A DNA stretch of 64,000 nucleotides, taken from the NCBI GenBank assembly GCA_013399305.1, contig VXAI01000447.1, forward strand, positions 49,520 through 113,519, read 5' to 3'. The position numbers and the translations under genes are program-made. Under the pieces are notes generated by a model. It saw only the letters and a program-made list of their open reading frames with translations. It ran no database searches and was not told where the DNA came from. Position 1 is the first letter of the stretch; each line of letters opens with the position of its first letter. This document shows positions 18,700 through 31,500 of this stretch, in pieces. This DNA is from Rostratula benghalensis. Taxonomy: Eukaryota; Chordata; Aves; Charadriiformes; Rostratulidae.

Positions 18700-19070
18700 C
18701 ACAGAATCATAGAACTGTCTGGGTTGGAAGGGACCTTTAGGGTCATCGAGTCCCACCATCAACCTAACTCTGATAAAAACCCCATCACTAAACCATGTCT
18801 CTAAGCACTACGTCAACCCGTCTTTTGAATACCTCCAGGGATGGTGTCTCAACCCCTTCCCTGGGCAGCCCATTCCAAGGCTGAAGGAGCCTTGCAGTGT
18901 AAAAATTTTTCACGATGTCCAATCTGAACCTCCCCTGGTGCAGCTTCATGCCATTTCCTCTTGTCCTAGCGCCTGTGACTTGGGAGAAGAGACTGATCCC
19001 CACCTCTCTAAACCCTCTTTTCAGGGAGTTATAGAGAGCCATAAGGTCTCCCCTCAGCCTTCTTCTGGGT
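18700..19070 (-). mobile_element. CR1 LINE 3' fragment, minus strand
   Basis: A second CR1 copy. The plus strand begins with the inverted tail cacagaatcatagaactgtc and the hallmark gggttggaagggacctttagg. The minus strand reads [20 protein letters not shown], then [21 protein letters not shown], the end of ORF2. It is only about 370 bases long and belongs to a different CR1 subfamily from the copy at 11.6 kb, judging by the many differences. Confidence 0.93.
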
Positions 19071-22000
19071 TTTACTGGAGGATGGATCCTTCTTCCTTAG
19101 CAACTTTCTGCCTTTGCCTTTGTCTCTCTGCCTGCAAACTTCCCGTCTCTTGCCTTGCAGGCCTGTGGTTGCACACATGAGGATGATGCTGAGGCACAAG
19201 GGTCCCCAGGGCACCTGCTCCTCAATGTGGGCAGCAGTGACTGCCACACTGGTAGGAATTCTCCTCTGCCGTGTCTCCTATGGGCTGGCATCATCCTGGT
19301 CCTAGAAGAGCAGTTCTCCTGCTGTCAGAGGGACGTGGCAGCCGTGAGGTTAGGTGGGAGCAGCTTCTCATGCTACCTTTGGGGTTCTCCATATGAAAAG
19401 TTGCTGGGCAATGAATTCTACCAGCTTGCTTTTCTCTCATGAAGAGGGCCAAAAAGTCTCCATGTGCTTTTCTGCAGGCACCAAAGGCGCCTCGCTTTCT
19501 GCTATTTCAATTAAACACATAGCGGGACGGGTAGGATAAAGGGGAGAGGCACAAGAGTATTCTCCTGGCGTGTTTCCTTATGCCAACACATTGAGTCACG
19601 TCTCCAGAGTGAGAAATATGATATAAAGATTTAGAGAAGGAGGTCAGGCAATGAATCCATGATTGTGGGGCTGAAATAGCAGGCACTCTCTGTGGTCGTC
19701 TGGAGGTCAGTTGGGGATATTGGTCCCAGCAGATTCAGGAGACAGACATCCTGCTGGTAACTACCAGTCTCACTCCTTAGAGATACCGGCTCTGCTGCCT
19801 CAGGAGCTCAGCTGACAAACCCTGCACCAGCCCAGGAGCTGCTCTGGGCCATTTCTCTTTCCTTTGTGGTTGAACATGCATATTTCTGGGGAAGAAAAAT
19901 GCTCTCTAACACCTTCCTCCCAGAACAAGAACTTGGGCGATGGATTGCTGCCTCAGCTTCTGGATGGCCCAGTCCCCCTTCCCTCCAAGTCTGAAGTCTC
20001 TTGGCCCAGTTCAGCTGTCCTCCAGGGGCCTGTTTGCAGGACAGCATTTGCTTTTCAAAGAGAGTGAGTAAGGTGGGTCTTTCCCCTGTTGATCGCTCTT
20101 CGTCAAAATCTAAAAGTATTCCAAGATCCCTCTGGTTTTGTTTAAAATACCAGTTAGGAGCAGGGCTGAGTCTGCCTGTCTTGCAGCCCAGGTGACAAGT
20201 GCAGTCTAAGGTCTTCCTGAGTGGGACTGAGAGGAACAGAGAAATGCCACCAGCAGTCCTGAAATAGGAGCCACCTCTTGACATGTTTAGTAGAACAAGA
20301 GGAATTGGCTGACCGTGTTCTTGTCTTGGCTGGATCTTTAACACGGGCTTCAAAAGGCCACATTTAATTTGCAAGTGAATATGGCGTTTATTCTTGCCAG
20401 CTTTTGCTGCAGCAGCCCAGGTACAGTGTGTCTCGGAGCAGAGGCTGCCTGGGCAAGGGCCCTCCTTTTACATGAGCTGCAGAGAACTGGGAGGTCTTTC
20501 AGGAATAAACTGGTGGCAGGGAAAGACTCCATATGCTGTTGTGGAAAACCTCTAAAAGGGGATTCTCTGACTGTTGCTACACCCAGCGTTTCCCTCCCAA
20601 GGGGACTTCAAATGTCATCCTGACAAGCCTGTCAGGACGTGTGTGATAAGTCCATGAGCTGTGAGATGAAGACATCTGTCACTCAGCCTGCAAATGGACC
20701 TGGACAAGAAGCCTGTCTTCCTCCTGCTCTCCCTGTGAAGATGCTAATCCTAGTGCGTGCCGGAGTGGGGCCCATAAAACAGGGAATTGGCTTTTTAGAG
20801 GAGCAAGGGGAGAAAGAGACAAGTCCCTTCTGCATCCAGCAAGGTTTTCCTGTTACAGCACTCCTGCCCATTTGCTCCTGTTGGGTTTGGAACTGTGATG
20901 TGCTGGTTGTTTTTTGGCTTGTTATTTTTTTTTTCTTTTTTTCAAACAACGTGTCCGTCCAGGTGGCACTTGGCCCAATAAAGCTGCCACAGCGTTGTAA
21001 CTGGAGAGCACTGCCATGTCCTGGAAAGAGTCTGCTCTTGTTCTCTGACACGTGTGTTTGGGAAGAACCAAGGACACAGCAGTCCTTAAAAAGAGAGGAG
21101 AAAATGCTTTCATGCCATTTTCCTGGGTTTAATGTGCTTGTGCTCCCTGATGCTTCCTTGCTCTGAAAACCATATTGCTGTCCTCTCTGGTGGGAGTAGT
21201 CACTCGTCAGCTGTGGAGGATGAGCATCCAGATGCTGGAACTGTGATGGAGGACAAGGTCAATGCTGCCTGTAAAATGGTCCTGAGGGTGGGTTCAGGGC
21301 AGCAGAGGCACTGCTGAGAGCCATCATCTGCAGGCAGGGAGAGCCTAGAGATTGTGGCTTGTGTTGGGAGAAACCAACCTTTGGGCAACCCTCCCAGGAG
21401 AGGGTGGATCCAATTCCATGGTTGCCCCGGGCCTCAACTGTTCAGATGGCTTAAGTGTCTTGCAGATATATGGACAACATGCCAGTGGTCCATCAGGGTC
21501 TCCACAGCCAAATCTGGCATCAAGAGATGCCTCCAGGTTGAAGTAATTTTTCCGTATCTCTTCAGGCAGCTCTGGTTGCTTCCTTGTCATCCTCTCTTGG
21601 CCTTTCATGCACTTTTTGTGCAGTATTTCTCTCAGGCATGAACCTGAAGTATCACTTCTTGTCCCACCAATGAAAAATGCAAATTTGTCCCCCTATCCAC
21701 CAGCCTGAGGCCAGCTTTTGCTATCTTTCTGCTCTTGTCCTGGCAGGACTCTGGTGTCCTAAGCACAAGAAGTTTCTGTCCAAGCTCCTGACAACCCCCC
21801 TGCTTTGTTGGTTTTTTTGGGTTTTTTTGACACTTTCATCAAATAACACTCATGTGGGAGTTGAATTATGGCCTGCTAAAGCAGCCTGGTTGGGTCTCCA
21901 TAAATAAAGGCCCTACAGAACAAAACAGGGTACATGGAGAGGCAGGCGAGATGGGTAAGCCACAGGAACATCATGTTAAGGGCTGCTCTACCATTGGCCA

Positions 22001-25000
22001 AAGTTTCCAGCACAGAAATAGGTGGTTTTGGTTGGTTTTGCTATATGTTGGTAGCACATGTGGAATCAGTATGGTTCACCCCTGCCATGTGTTTCCAGGC
22101 ACGTGGTCATGGCTGCACGGGACAGCCCTTCAGCTTTACTCATGCTGGGTAGCAGCATGCTCACTCAGAGGCACCTGGCTGTTCCCTACTCCTTGCAGCT
22201 CACGTCAACCCCCTGCCCTGCCTTCTTCTGGGCCCTGGAGCCTTAGGGCAGAGCTGCTGCTGCTCCCACAACATGCCAAAGGTTTGCCAAGCCTGGGCAG
22301 GTGGCAGGAGTTGTGTGTTTTATCACAAAAATTTCAGCTGAAAGCTGATGTGCCCGGATCTACAAAATCTTGCATGTGTGTGTATGCGAGACCTGGCTCC
22401 TGACTCCATCATTGTGGTCCACAACCTGCTTTCCTCCTTCTGACACTACGGTCAGAGCTTTTCCTGGGCTGTGAATGCACTGCCATCTCCTGAGCTTTCC
22501 AATCCTTCTCTCTCCATCTGCTTCATCCCCTCTACAATTTGATACATAAAGCCCCCACCCCTGTAACAGTGAGGAGGGTACGGAGCTGGCTGCATCCCTC
22601 ACCCTCCTCCCTGCCATACCCTCTCCTTCGGGTTTGCCCAAGGGAGGTTGCACCCAGGCCCAACGGGGGCGGATGAACCAGAAGGGGAATATGCAGAGTG
22701 TTTCTGTTAACCTGCAGCCATGAGAGAGCTGCCAAGGAGGCCGCGCTGAAACCCGAAGCGGCTGTTTTTCCTGAGACTCAGCACTTGGCAGGAGGAGCAG
22801 ACGGACAAGCAGCAGAGAGGGGAGGGATGCGAGCCCCTTGCGGGGCAGCGCTGCCAGCCGAGGTGCCATGGGAAAGTGTGCTGGCTTACCTGTTTGCCTC
22901 TGGGGATTCATCTCCATGTCCTCCTTGTCCGAGATCACGAGGGGAGCCGAGAGAAGGCTGGGGTCGTTGCTTTCCCTTCCGTCTTTACATGCGGCTCTTC
23001 CCTTGGTCACCCTCTTCGTGCCACGCACTGAGCATCTCCTTCAGCAGGGACAGGCTATGGCTGGTTTTCTCCTCGCCTTGCTCAGAAAGCTCAGGAGATG
23101 ATCCGAGTGTCCCTCTCGACTTGGTCACCGTGAAGTTTGGCAGAGCCAGCCCGTCCGGCAGCGCTCGCCCTGCCTGCACCTTTTTCCCCCTTTATAGCCC
23201 AGCGTTATCTCAAGGTCTGCGGCGCGGTGGCCGGCGCTGTGTTTGCCTTGCCTCGCAGCACCTGCCTGCCAGCCGCTCGCTTCCCACCCACCTCCCTCCC
23301 ACTCCTGGCTGGTGGGGGGGGACATGGGACCTTTGGGCTGCGGGGAGGACCCCCGGCAGGGCTGCAAGCCAGCCCCAGGGGAGTGAGAGCAGCAAGGGGC
23401 AGGGGATCCTGCCCAGCGCAGGATGGTGGGAGGGACACTCAGGGGAAAATGTCCCATCAACTTGGCTTCTCTGTCCCCATCAGTGGCAGGGCTGGGTGTT
23501 ATATTGAACTGGGGACCAGCGCAGTGTCCCAGTCTGGGTCTGTGATGCAGGGACCCGTGCTGGATGCTGAGCCGCCGTGCCCTGCCCTGTCCAGGCAGCA
23601 TCAGCCCCTCCAGCTGCAGGGAGGGCCGAGACTTCATCCAAAGCTGAGATGCTGTTAAAAATAGATCAGTCGTGAACTGGTTTTCTCCTCCTTGGTTCCT
23701 GGCCCAAGAGCTCATTCCTCTTTCCGGGCTGGCTTTGAAGCTATCTGGATGCTGCGAGAGGCAGGCTGCGTGCCAGCCTGCCATTGCAAGGAGGCTTGGA
23801 GAGCTGCAGGAACGTCATAGGTGGCATAGCTGTCCCCAAAATATTTAGTGGTTACTGAGTGCTTTCTCCCAGAAGAAAAGCATTGCTGGAAAAAGAATTT
23901 TGTGGGGGAAATGAAGCTGGGAGAGGAGGGGCTATTTGCTCCTCCACTTGCACATGGTGCTCTTACGAGGGGACACAGGCATTTGAGCACTCCTGGCCAC
24001 AAAGCGATGCTCGCCTGGGCCCTGTGGGTTCCTAGAAGATGCCTGCTGTGCTGCAGCCTCCCATTATCTCCCAGCCTGGAGTGATCCCTCCACTGCACGG
24101 CTCTGCAGAAGCTCCTGATGCCCCAGCACGTCCCAGGCTGGCTGGGCTGCTCGCCCTCCCCGGGAAAAGGCCATCTCTCCCACTTTGAGACATATACTGG
24201 ATCCCAGTTCCCTCTTGTAGCCCTTTTCTGTCCTTCTAATTCTTCAATATCATTTTTCAGGTGTGAACACTGAGCCTGGAGACAATTTTAAGATGCAGCT
24301 ATGAAACCTATTATCAGCGTCGCTGCTATCAATTGCATTAGGTTCAGGGCTGCACGTAACCACTGAGCAATTAAATGGCAACCCTGGTGATGAATTACAC
24401 CTGAGACCTCCTGGGGCTAAACAAATATCTGCTGATAACTACCGATAACATGAATTTCCATGTGCTTTTTAAAAAAGCACCCTTCCAGTATCTGTGTCCG
24501 GTCATGGCACTGCACGTCTCCCAGGGAAAACTGCATTAACTGTGGTATTTCCCGCCCCTCCAGCACCTTGGGTTTCCAACCAGAGCTGGAACAAAAAGAA
24601 ACCAAATAAATCCATGTCCCTGCAGGAGCCAGGCAAGGGCAGGGAAAGGCATAAGGCAGGACAGAGGTGGGCAGGGTGGGAGATGCGTGCCAAGCTGAGG
24701 TTTTGGGTAACTGGTCTAAATATTTTTTTTCTCCCACCTTAAACACATGAAAAACCTGTCGGGGTGCAGAGCATGCCTTGGAAAAGCCAGCAGGATGGGG
24801 AGAGCTGGTGAGAGAGCGGTGGGGTCCCCCAGGGTGATGCCTTCCTGCAAAAGAGGAGAACCGTGGGCTGGCAGTGCTTCTGCCTGGGGTGGATGGGGGT
24901 GGACTGGTGCAAGCCCATCTCACAGGCACCCTGACACCCTGTGCCTGCAGAAGCTGCTGCTCTCTGCTCTCCAAAGGTACTTTTTGATTCCAGAGAATCA

Positions 25001-25534
25001 ATTTCTGGAGCTTCTTGGGAAAAAACAGTCTATGCCAGTGACTTTGAGAGACTTCTGAGCAGATCTTGTCTGTGCTGGTGTTTCATTTGGGGGCTTCTCT
25101 TCCCAGCACATTGAGGAGGGAGTGTCAGGAGGGCCGGTGCTCTGTGTCCCGGGGTGCAGCTTTCCCACTCTCTGGCTGCGGAGAGCAGCCGCACCGCCAG
25201 TGAAAAAGCATTTGGCTGAACATCCCATCCGCCTGGTTTGCGAGTGAAAATAAGGCTTGTCCGATGGCCAGCTCCACCCAGAGCAGAAAATCAGACCCTT
25301 TGGCAGATGGTTGCTACTGTAATGAAATTTAGCTGTGCTGAGACAGCCAGTCCTGGAATGGGAAAAGTCCCACGTGGGTTCAGAGAAGTTTGGGGATGGA
25401 ACTGTCACAACTGCTGCTGCTGCTGCTGCTACCCGAGGTTTTTGGCATTGCCTGGGGACACCCACCACAGGCAAGCATGGCCCCGTGGCTCAGCCTGCTC
25501 TCAGCACTGATTGTACACCATCTTCTCCCCACAG
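19071..25534. other. Presumed MATN4 5' intron, right part; no exon recognised
   Basis: Several long open frames exist on both strands (for example 21852-22403 plus, 22360-23028 minus, 19808-20374 minus). None has a recognisable domain, and the composition is that of ordinary GC-rich avian non-coding DNA. T-runs occur near 20926-20942. A (CTG)6-7 run lies at 25411-25430. Confidence 0.45.
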
Positions 25535-25575
25535 CAAGTTACCTCAGCCCCAGAGCTGTGTGGTCTCGCAGAGCC

Positions 25576-28500
25576 ATGATGAAGCTCCTGCCCGTTGCCC
25601 CTCTCCTCCTGCTTCTCCTGACGATGCTGGAAGCCAGACCAAAACCTTCAGGTGAGCCCTGGGCAGTGGGAATTGCCTGGAGGAGAGAGAAGGGTATGTG
25701 TCAGGGCAGTGAAGCCCTCAGAGGACATCTTACTGCTTGAGTTGGGGGGACCTGCTGCCTCTTCTCTGGAGCCATCCCTGAGAGGATGGAGGAGCCCCCA
25801 AGCATGGGACCCGAACTACCCAGTGCTGCCCAGGGGAACAAGAGCCCAAGCCTGGCCCTAGCATGGTGGGTCTGGTGCCACTTCCTCCTGGGCACATCCT
25901 CAGTCTTGGCACAGCCCAGCTCAGGGCTTGTCAACCTCCTATCCATGGGCTCTGACCCTGTGAGGGGGAGCTCCCTCCCTTCATGGATGGATCTTCTGAT
26001 GGGGGGACAAAGCAAACCTGGGGCACCAGCCTTTCTCCTCCCAGGACAGAGGGAACTAAATAAACTCCAGTTTGAGAACACTGAAGGCAGCAAATGGAGA
26101 AAGGAGCCGGGTATGTCTCGGAGACCTTCTGAGCAGTTGAGATGACAGCCCAGGTCTGGGCATCATCCCAAGGGGACTCAAAGTGTTTGCTTACCATCAG
26201 GGCCAAATTCTCCCCGGCTTGCTTATACACAAGCCAAGCAAAATATGTTCATTGGCACTTGGCTTGCTAAACACTCCTGGTTTGCACTGGAAGTTGCACC
26301 CATATGTCCAAGAGAGGCTCTTTGGCTCGGTCCCCACCGTGTGCGTGCCCTTAGCTGTGCTTTGCACTGTCTCATTTTCTGCCCTAAAAAAAAAGAAAAA
26401 AAAAGAAAAGCAGAACAAAGCAAGCCCTGCTTTTAGGCAGAAACTGGCAAAATGCAGTAAAACCAGGAGAGGCTGGAGCTGTAGGGGGACAGAAGAATTG
26501 CCCAGAGCAGTATTTTCTGATGCCACAGCAGCAGGAGCCCAGGCGGTGCCAGGTCTGGAGCAGGAGCTGCAGCCTGTGGAGGAGAGCAGGAGGCACTGGG
26601 CTGTTTCACACTTTAATGCTCTGATTTGCTGCAGAGATGGAAGATGCTGCTGCCTAAACCTCTGCCTAAACCTTGCCAGGGCAGATGCCAGCAGGCAGAG
26701 ACTAATTTCTGCAGCCCTGGAGCCATTGGCTGTGGAAATCCAGGGAGCAGGAGCTGAGTCCGACTGCAGGGACAGTGCTGGGGAGGAGGGGACGCTGCCA
26801 TTTCCCCACAGCTCCACAACCAGGGCACATCTCCCCAGGCTGTCATCCCTGCTCCCCCCGTGCCAGCACCCTCCATGGGTTTATTTGACAGTGGGAAGGT
26901 GCTGGTCCATGGGGGCTGAGCAGACCTGCCCTCTCCATCCTCCACTGTGTGCCCCTCCAGCCACCCAACAGGGATGTGTCCACTCCCAGCCTTGCTCCCC
27001 ACAGGTCGACACAAAGCTGAGCCATTTCTTTGCCCCCTTCCAGCTCTGAAGTGCAGGACAGGTCCCCTGGACATCGTGTTTGTGATTGACAGCTCCCGCA
27101 GCGTGCGCCCCTTCGAGTTCGAGACCATGCGGCGCTTCATGATGGACATCATCGGCAACCTGGATGTGGGTCCCAATGCCACACGGGTAGGGGTGATCCA
27201 GTATTCCAGCCAGGTGCAGAACATCTTCTCCCTCAAGACCTTCTTCACACGGGCGGACATGGAGAAGGCCATCAACAGCATCGTGCCGCTGGCCCAGGGC
27301 ACCATGACAGGGCTGGCCATCCAGTACGCCATGAACGTGGCCTTCACCACGCAGGAGGGCGCACGCCCCCTGCACAAGAAGATCCCCCGCATTGCCATCA
27401 TTGTGACCGATGGACGGCCCCAGGATCGTGTCACCGAGGTGGCCACCCAGGCCCGGAATGCTGGCATCGAGATCTACGCCGTGGGCATCCAGCGGGCAGA
27501 CATGAACTCGCTGCGGGCCATGGCCTCGCCGCCCCTGGAGGAGCACGTCTTCCTGGTGGAGTCCTTTGAGCTCATCCAGCAGTTCGGGAAGCAGTTCCAG
27601 GACAAGCTCTGCGGTGGGTGAGAGCTGTGGGGTGGCAAGGGTGGCCCTGGTGCCTGCTCCTCATCCAGGCAATAAGATGACCTTCTGAGGGGTGGCTGGG
27701 GTGGCTGCCCTCCTCAGGAGCAGTGGACAGGGAAGGAACCTCAATGACGGGGTGCCGGCACAGGCAACCTTTTTTTCTTGCCCACTTTTCCTGAGGGGAG
27801 ATAAGGAAATCTTTGAAAGCACTGCAAGCCAAGTGCCTTTCTTCACCCGTGCCCAGTGGCTCTGCCCCAGGCCAGGACACGGTGGCAGCAGTGATGGGAA
27901 TATTAAAGAGCAGGAAATGTGGAGCTGGTTCCCCTGGGTGTGATGAGGATGGGTGACACGTCCCAGAGCCCTGTGAACATTTCAGCGTGGCTCTAGCAGG
28001 GTCTCCTACGTAGACACGTGCATGGCATCTGCTGCACATCTGTGTTGAATAAAACCCTGGCTGCCTGGAGGTCCTCTGGAGCATCTGGCCAGTCTTGGTG
28101 GGGAGCCGAGAGGCTGGTTCACACCGTAGTCATGCTGGCACAGGTCAGGAGCTCATGGGGTGGGATCTGTCTGTCCCCTGCTGATGAACTTTGCTGGAGA
28201 CCTGGCACTGCAGTGGGCTAGCAAGAGCTTGCTTGGCTGCTTCAGCCTCTGTTGAAGGGCAGAAAACAACTGCCAGCACCTTTCAGGCAGCCTTCAGGGC
28301 TGCATTAGTGCCGTGGTAAGTCCCTGCTTGTTGGGGTGGGAGGTCCAGGGCTGACCAAGTGTTGTCCCCCAGGGCTCTGATGAGCTCTTGATGCCTTTGC
28401 TTCCCAGCTGGCTCTGCAGGCTCTTGGCCATGTGGATGCACACACCTGGCTGAGCTCAAGCTTTCACTTCCTCAGCTCAAGCTATCAACAGTATCAATTA

Positions 28501-31500
28501 ATACTCAGCGTTGATGTAGTGCTGGGATAAATAAGAAAGCTGGGGGAGTTCAGAAACCTGCCCCATGCAGTGTGTGTGCACCGTAAATCACTGGGTGAGC
28601 GCTGGGGCTGGAAGGGCTGGGGCCATGCGGGTTGTCCCAGTGGCTTCAGCTGCAGGGACAGGGCACGTGCTGGAGCTGGGGTCCCCCATGTGTCCGACCT
28701 GCCCGTGGGCTGCTCTGACACCCTTTCTATCTTGCAGGGGTGGACATGTGCATGGAGCAGGAGCACGGCTGCCAGCACAGCTGCGTCAGCACCCCCAGCT
28801 CCTTCTACTGCGAATGCAACCCGGGCTACAGGCTCAACGTGGATGGAAAGACCTGTTCCCGTAAAGCCTCTTTCTTTATCCCAACTTTTACAGAGGGCTT
28901 GTAGTTACAGGCCTCACGGAGGGAAGCTGGAGAGAACCCAGCAGCAGCCTGGGTGCTCTGTTCACTGGGGACGCTGGCCCCCTGGGTCTGTAATGACTGT
29001 GGACATTTGGCTTTGCTAAATCTTGGTCACCTCTCTGGAATGGGACACTTAGGGCTCAGGTGGGCATACCTGGCTGTCACCTGAGGCAGCTGTGGGCAGT
29101 GGGTCCCAGCCACCAAAATTCCCAGTGTTTTAGCCCTGTATTTTGAGTGCAAAGTGGTATTAGTTTGTTCTGGCCACCACCTCGGGGCTTTTCCTTCCTG
29201 CCTCAGGTTGTTGGGAGGTTCTGGGAAGCCCTGGAGCAGTCCCTGCTCAGCTGCCCCAGGGGGACAGGGGCAGTAGGGTGATGGGTGTCCTGTTCCCCCG
29301 CAGTCATTGATGCCTGTGCAGACGGGAGACACGGGTGTCAGCACCACTGCGTCAGCGCTCGAGGCTCCTACTCCTGCCGCTGCCGCGCGGGTTACTACCT
29401 CAACCAGGACAAGAGGACCTGCTCCGGTGAGTGTCCCTCTCCTGTCCCGTCCCTTCACTTGCTCCTCAGTCTCCTTTCTCTGCCCACCCCTCTCCTTCTC
29501 TCACCAGTGATCGATTACTGCAGCTTTGGAAACCACAGCTGCCAGCACGAGTGTGTGAGCATCCCCAACGGGCACTACTGCCGCTGCCGCAGCGGCTTCA
29601 CGCTGCAGCCGGACGGCCGGTCCTGCAGGGGTACGTCCTGGTGCGGTGGCACGGCAGACACCTTTATGTCCCACCCCGTCCCCAGGAGAAGGTCTTTTCC
29701 TGGGCCACCCCACCTGGACGGGGATAACCCGACACCCCATGTCTTCCAGCCACCGACCTCTGCAACGGGGTGGATCACGGCTGCGAGTTCAAGTGTGTGA
29801 GCACGGAGGGCTCCTACCGATGCGTGTGCCCCGAGGGCCAGCAGCTCCAGGCTGATGGCAAGACGTGCAGCAGTGAGTACCAGGACATAGCTTTTGGCCT
29901 CCTCCTGCTCTGGGGTCTGTGCTTCTGGTGAGGGCTTACCTGCAACTAGGCTGGGGGTCTAGGTGGGACTTGGAGCTGGGTTGGAAGGAGGATGGGGAGC
30001 TGGCTGGGCTTGGGATGGATGTGAGCTTGTGTCCTCAGAGACATACCCCAGAAGATGCAACAGGAGCTTTGGGGAAAGCTTCAGGAAAGAGGAGACCCAA
30101 GAAAGACTTTCAGGGGACACTAGGGTGGCGGTGGAGTTTTTTGGGCTGAGACCCTTGGGCACGCTTTGCCCCGCTTCCTGGCCTCACCCCAGCTGCAGAT
30201 CCAGGGGGTCCATGTGATGTCCTCAAGCTCTGCTCCAGCCCTGGGTATCTTCACCCTGATGGTGCCCCAGCCAGGCCGGTCCTTTCTCAACTTCCTCCTG
30301 TGCCCACAGAGTGTGGAGCTGGACACGTTGACCTGGTGATGGTGATTGATGGCTCCAAGAGCGTCCGGCCCCACAACTTTGAGCTGGTGAAGCAGTTTGT
30401 GAATCAAATCGTGGACCTGCTGGAGGTGTCCCCCCATGGCACGCGGGTGGGGCTGGTGCAGTACTCCAGCCGTGTCCGCACCGAGTTCCCCCTCAACAAG
30501 TACCACAGCGCGGATGAGATCAAGAAGGCAGTGATGGAGGTGGAGTACATGGAGAAAGGCACTATGACGGGTCTTGCCCTCAAGCACATGGTAGAGCACA
30601 GCTTCTCCGAGCTGGAAGGTGCCAGGCCTCTCTCCCACAACATCCCCAGAATCGGGCTCGTCTTCACGGATGGGCGCTCCCAGGATGACATCTCTGAATG
30701 GGCCAGGAGAGCAAAGGAATCAGGTGCGGGGGGCTGGGGAACCCCACGTTGCAGTGTTTTGGGCATCCCAGGATGGTTCCTCAGGGTGGTTGGCTCTGGG
30801 GGAGGCTGCAGCATCCAGCCTTGGGGTGCTGCACCAGGATCTGCTGGGGCAGACATGCCTCTGCGGTGGCCACGGGGTACTCTGAGCAGCATCCTTCATG
30901 GAGCAGCCTCCACCACGGTGGTGCTGCTCTGATCCTTCCCAAATTACCCGGGGGAAACCCTGCATTCTTGGCTTTGTTCCCTTGGGACTTGGTGCTGCTT
31001 GGTGTGGGGTGGCTGGCACAGTGCTCGGGATCCCTCCTTGCCACGCAGGGATCGTCATGTTCGCCGTGGGTGTTGGCAAGGCCGTGGAAGAGGAGCTGAG
31101 AGCGATCGCCTCCGAGCCGGTGGAGCAACACTTCTCCTACTCAGCAGACTTCACCACCATGACCCACCTCGTGGAGAACTTCAAGCTGAACATCTGCCCA
31201 GGTGGGTGCTCCCAGCCGCAGCAGGAGGCTTCGCCCCGAGTCAGGGGAGCCCTCTTCTCCCTGCAGAGCTGGGGGGTGGTTTGTGTGTCTGTCACCCTGT
31301 CGTGTACCTCAGGGCTGAGCTGGGCTGGTGTGAGCCCAGGCTGTCTCTGGACTTCACCAGGCTGTTGTGGGTATAGAGGTGGGTCTCGGGGAGGGATTTG
31401 GAAGAGAAGAAGGTGAAGCTGGGGGATTTAGTACAAAAATATTCATTGAGTGATCACTCCAGTGCCACAGGGCAGAGGCTGGGGTCACACCCTGCCTTGA

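Noticed and set aside
19808..20374. Minus-strand frame of 188 codons
   Set aside because: It looked faintly protein-like, but no family motif could be named and no splice or poly(A) context fits.
22698..23507. Plus-strand frame of 269 codons, with minus-strand frames of over 200 codons overlapping
   Set aside because: No recognisable domain, no convincing splice context, and long frames on both strands at once, which points to GC-rich composition.
27614..27619. GTGAGA four bases downstream as donor of the MATN4 vWA1 exon
   Set aside because: It ends in phase 2 and would shift the frame of the first EGF; the GTGGGT donor keeps phase 1.
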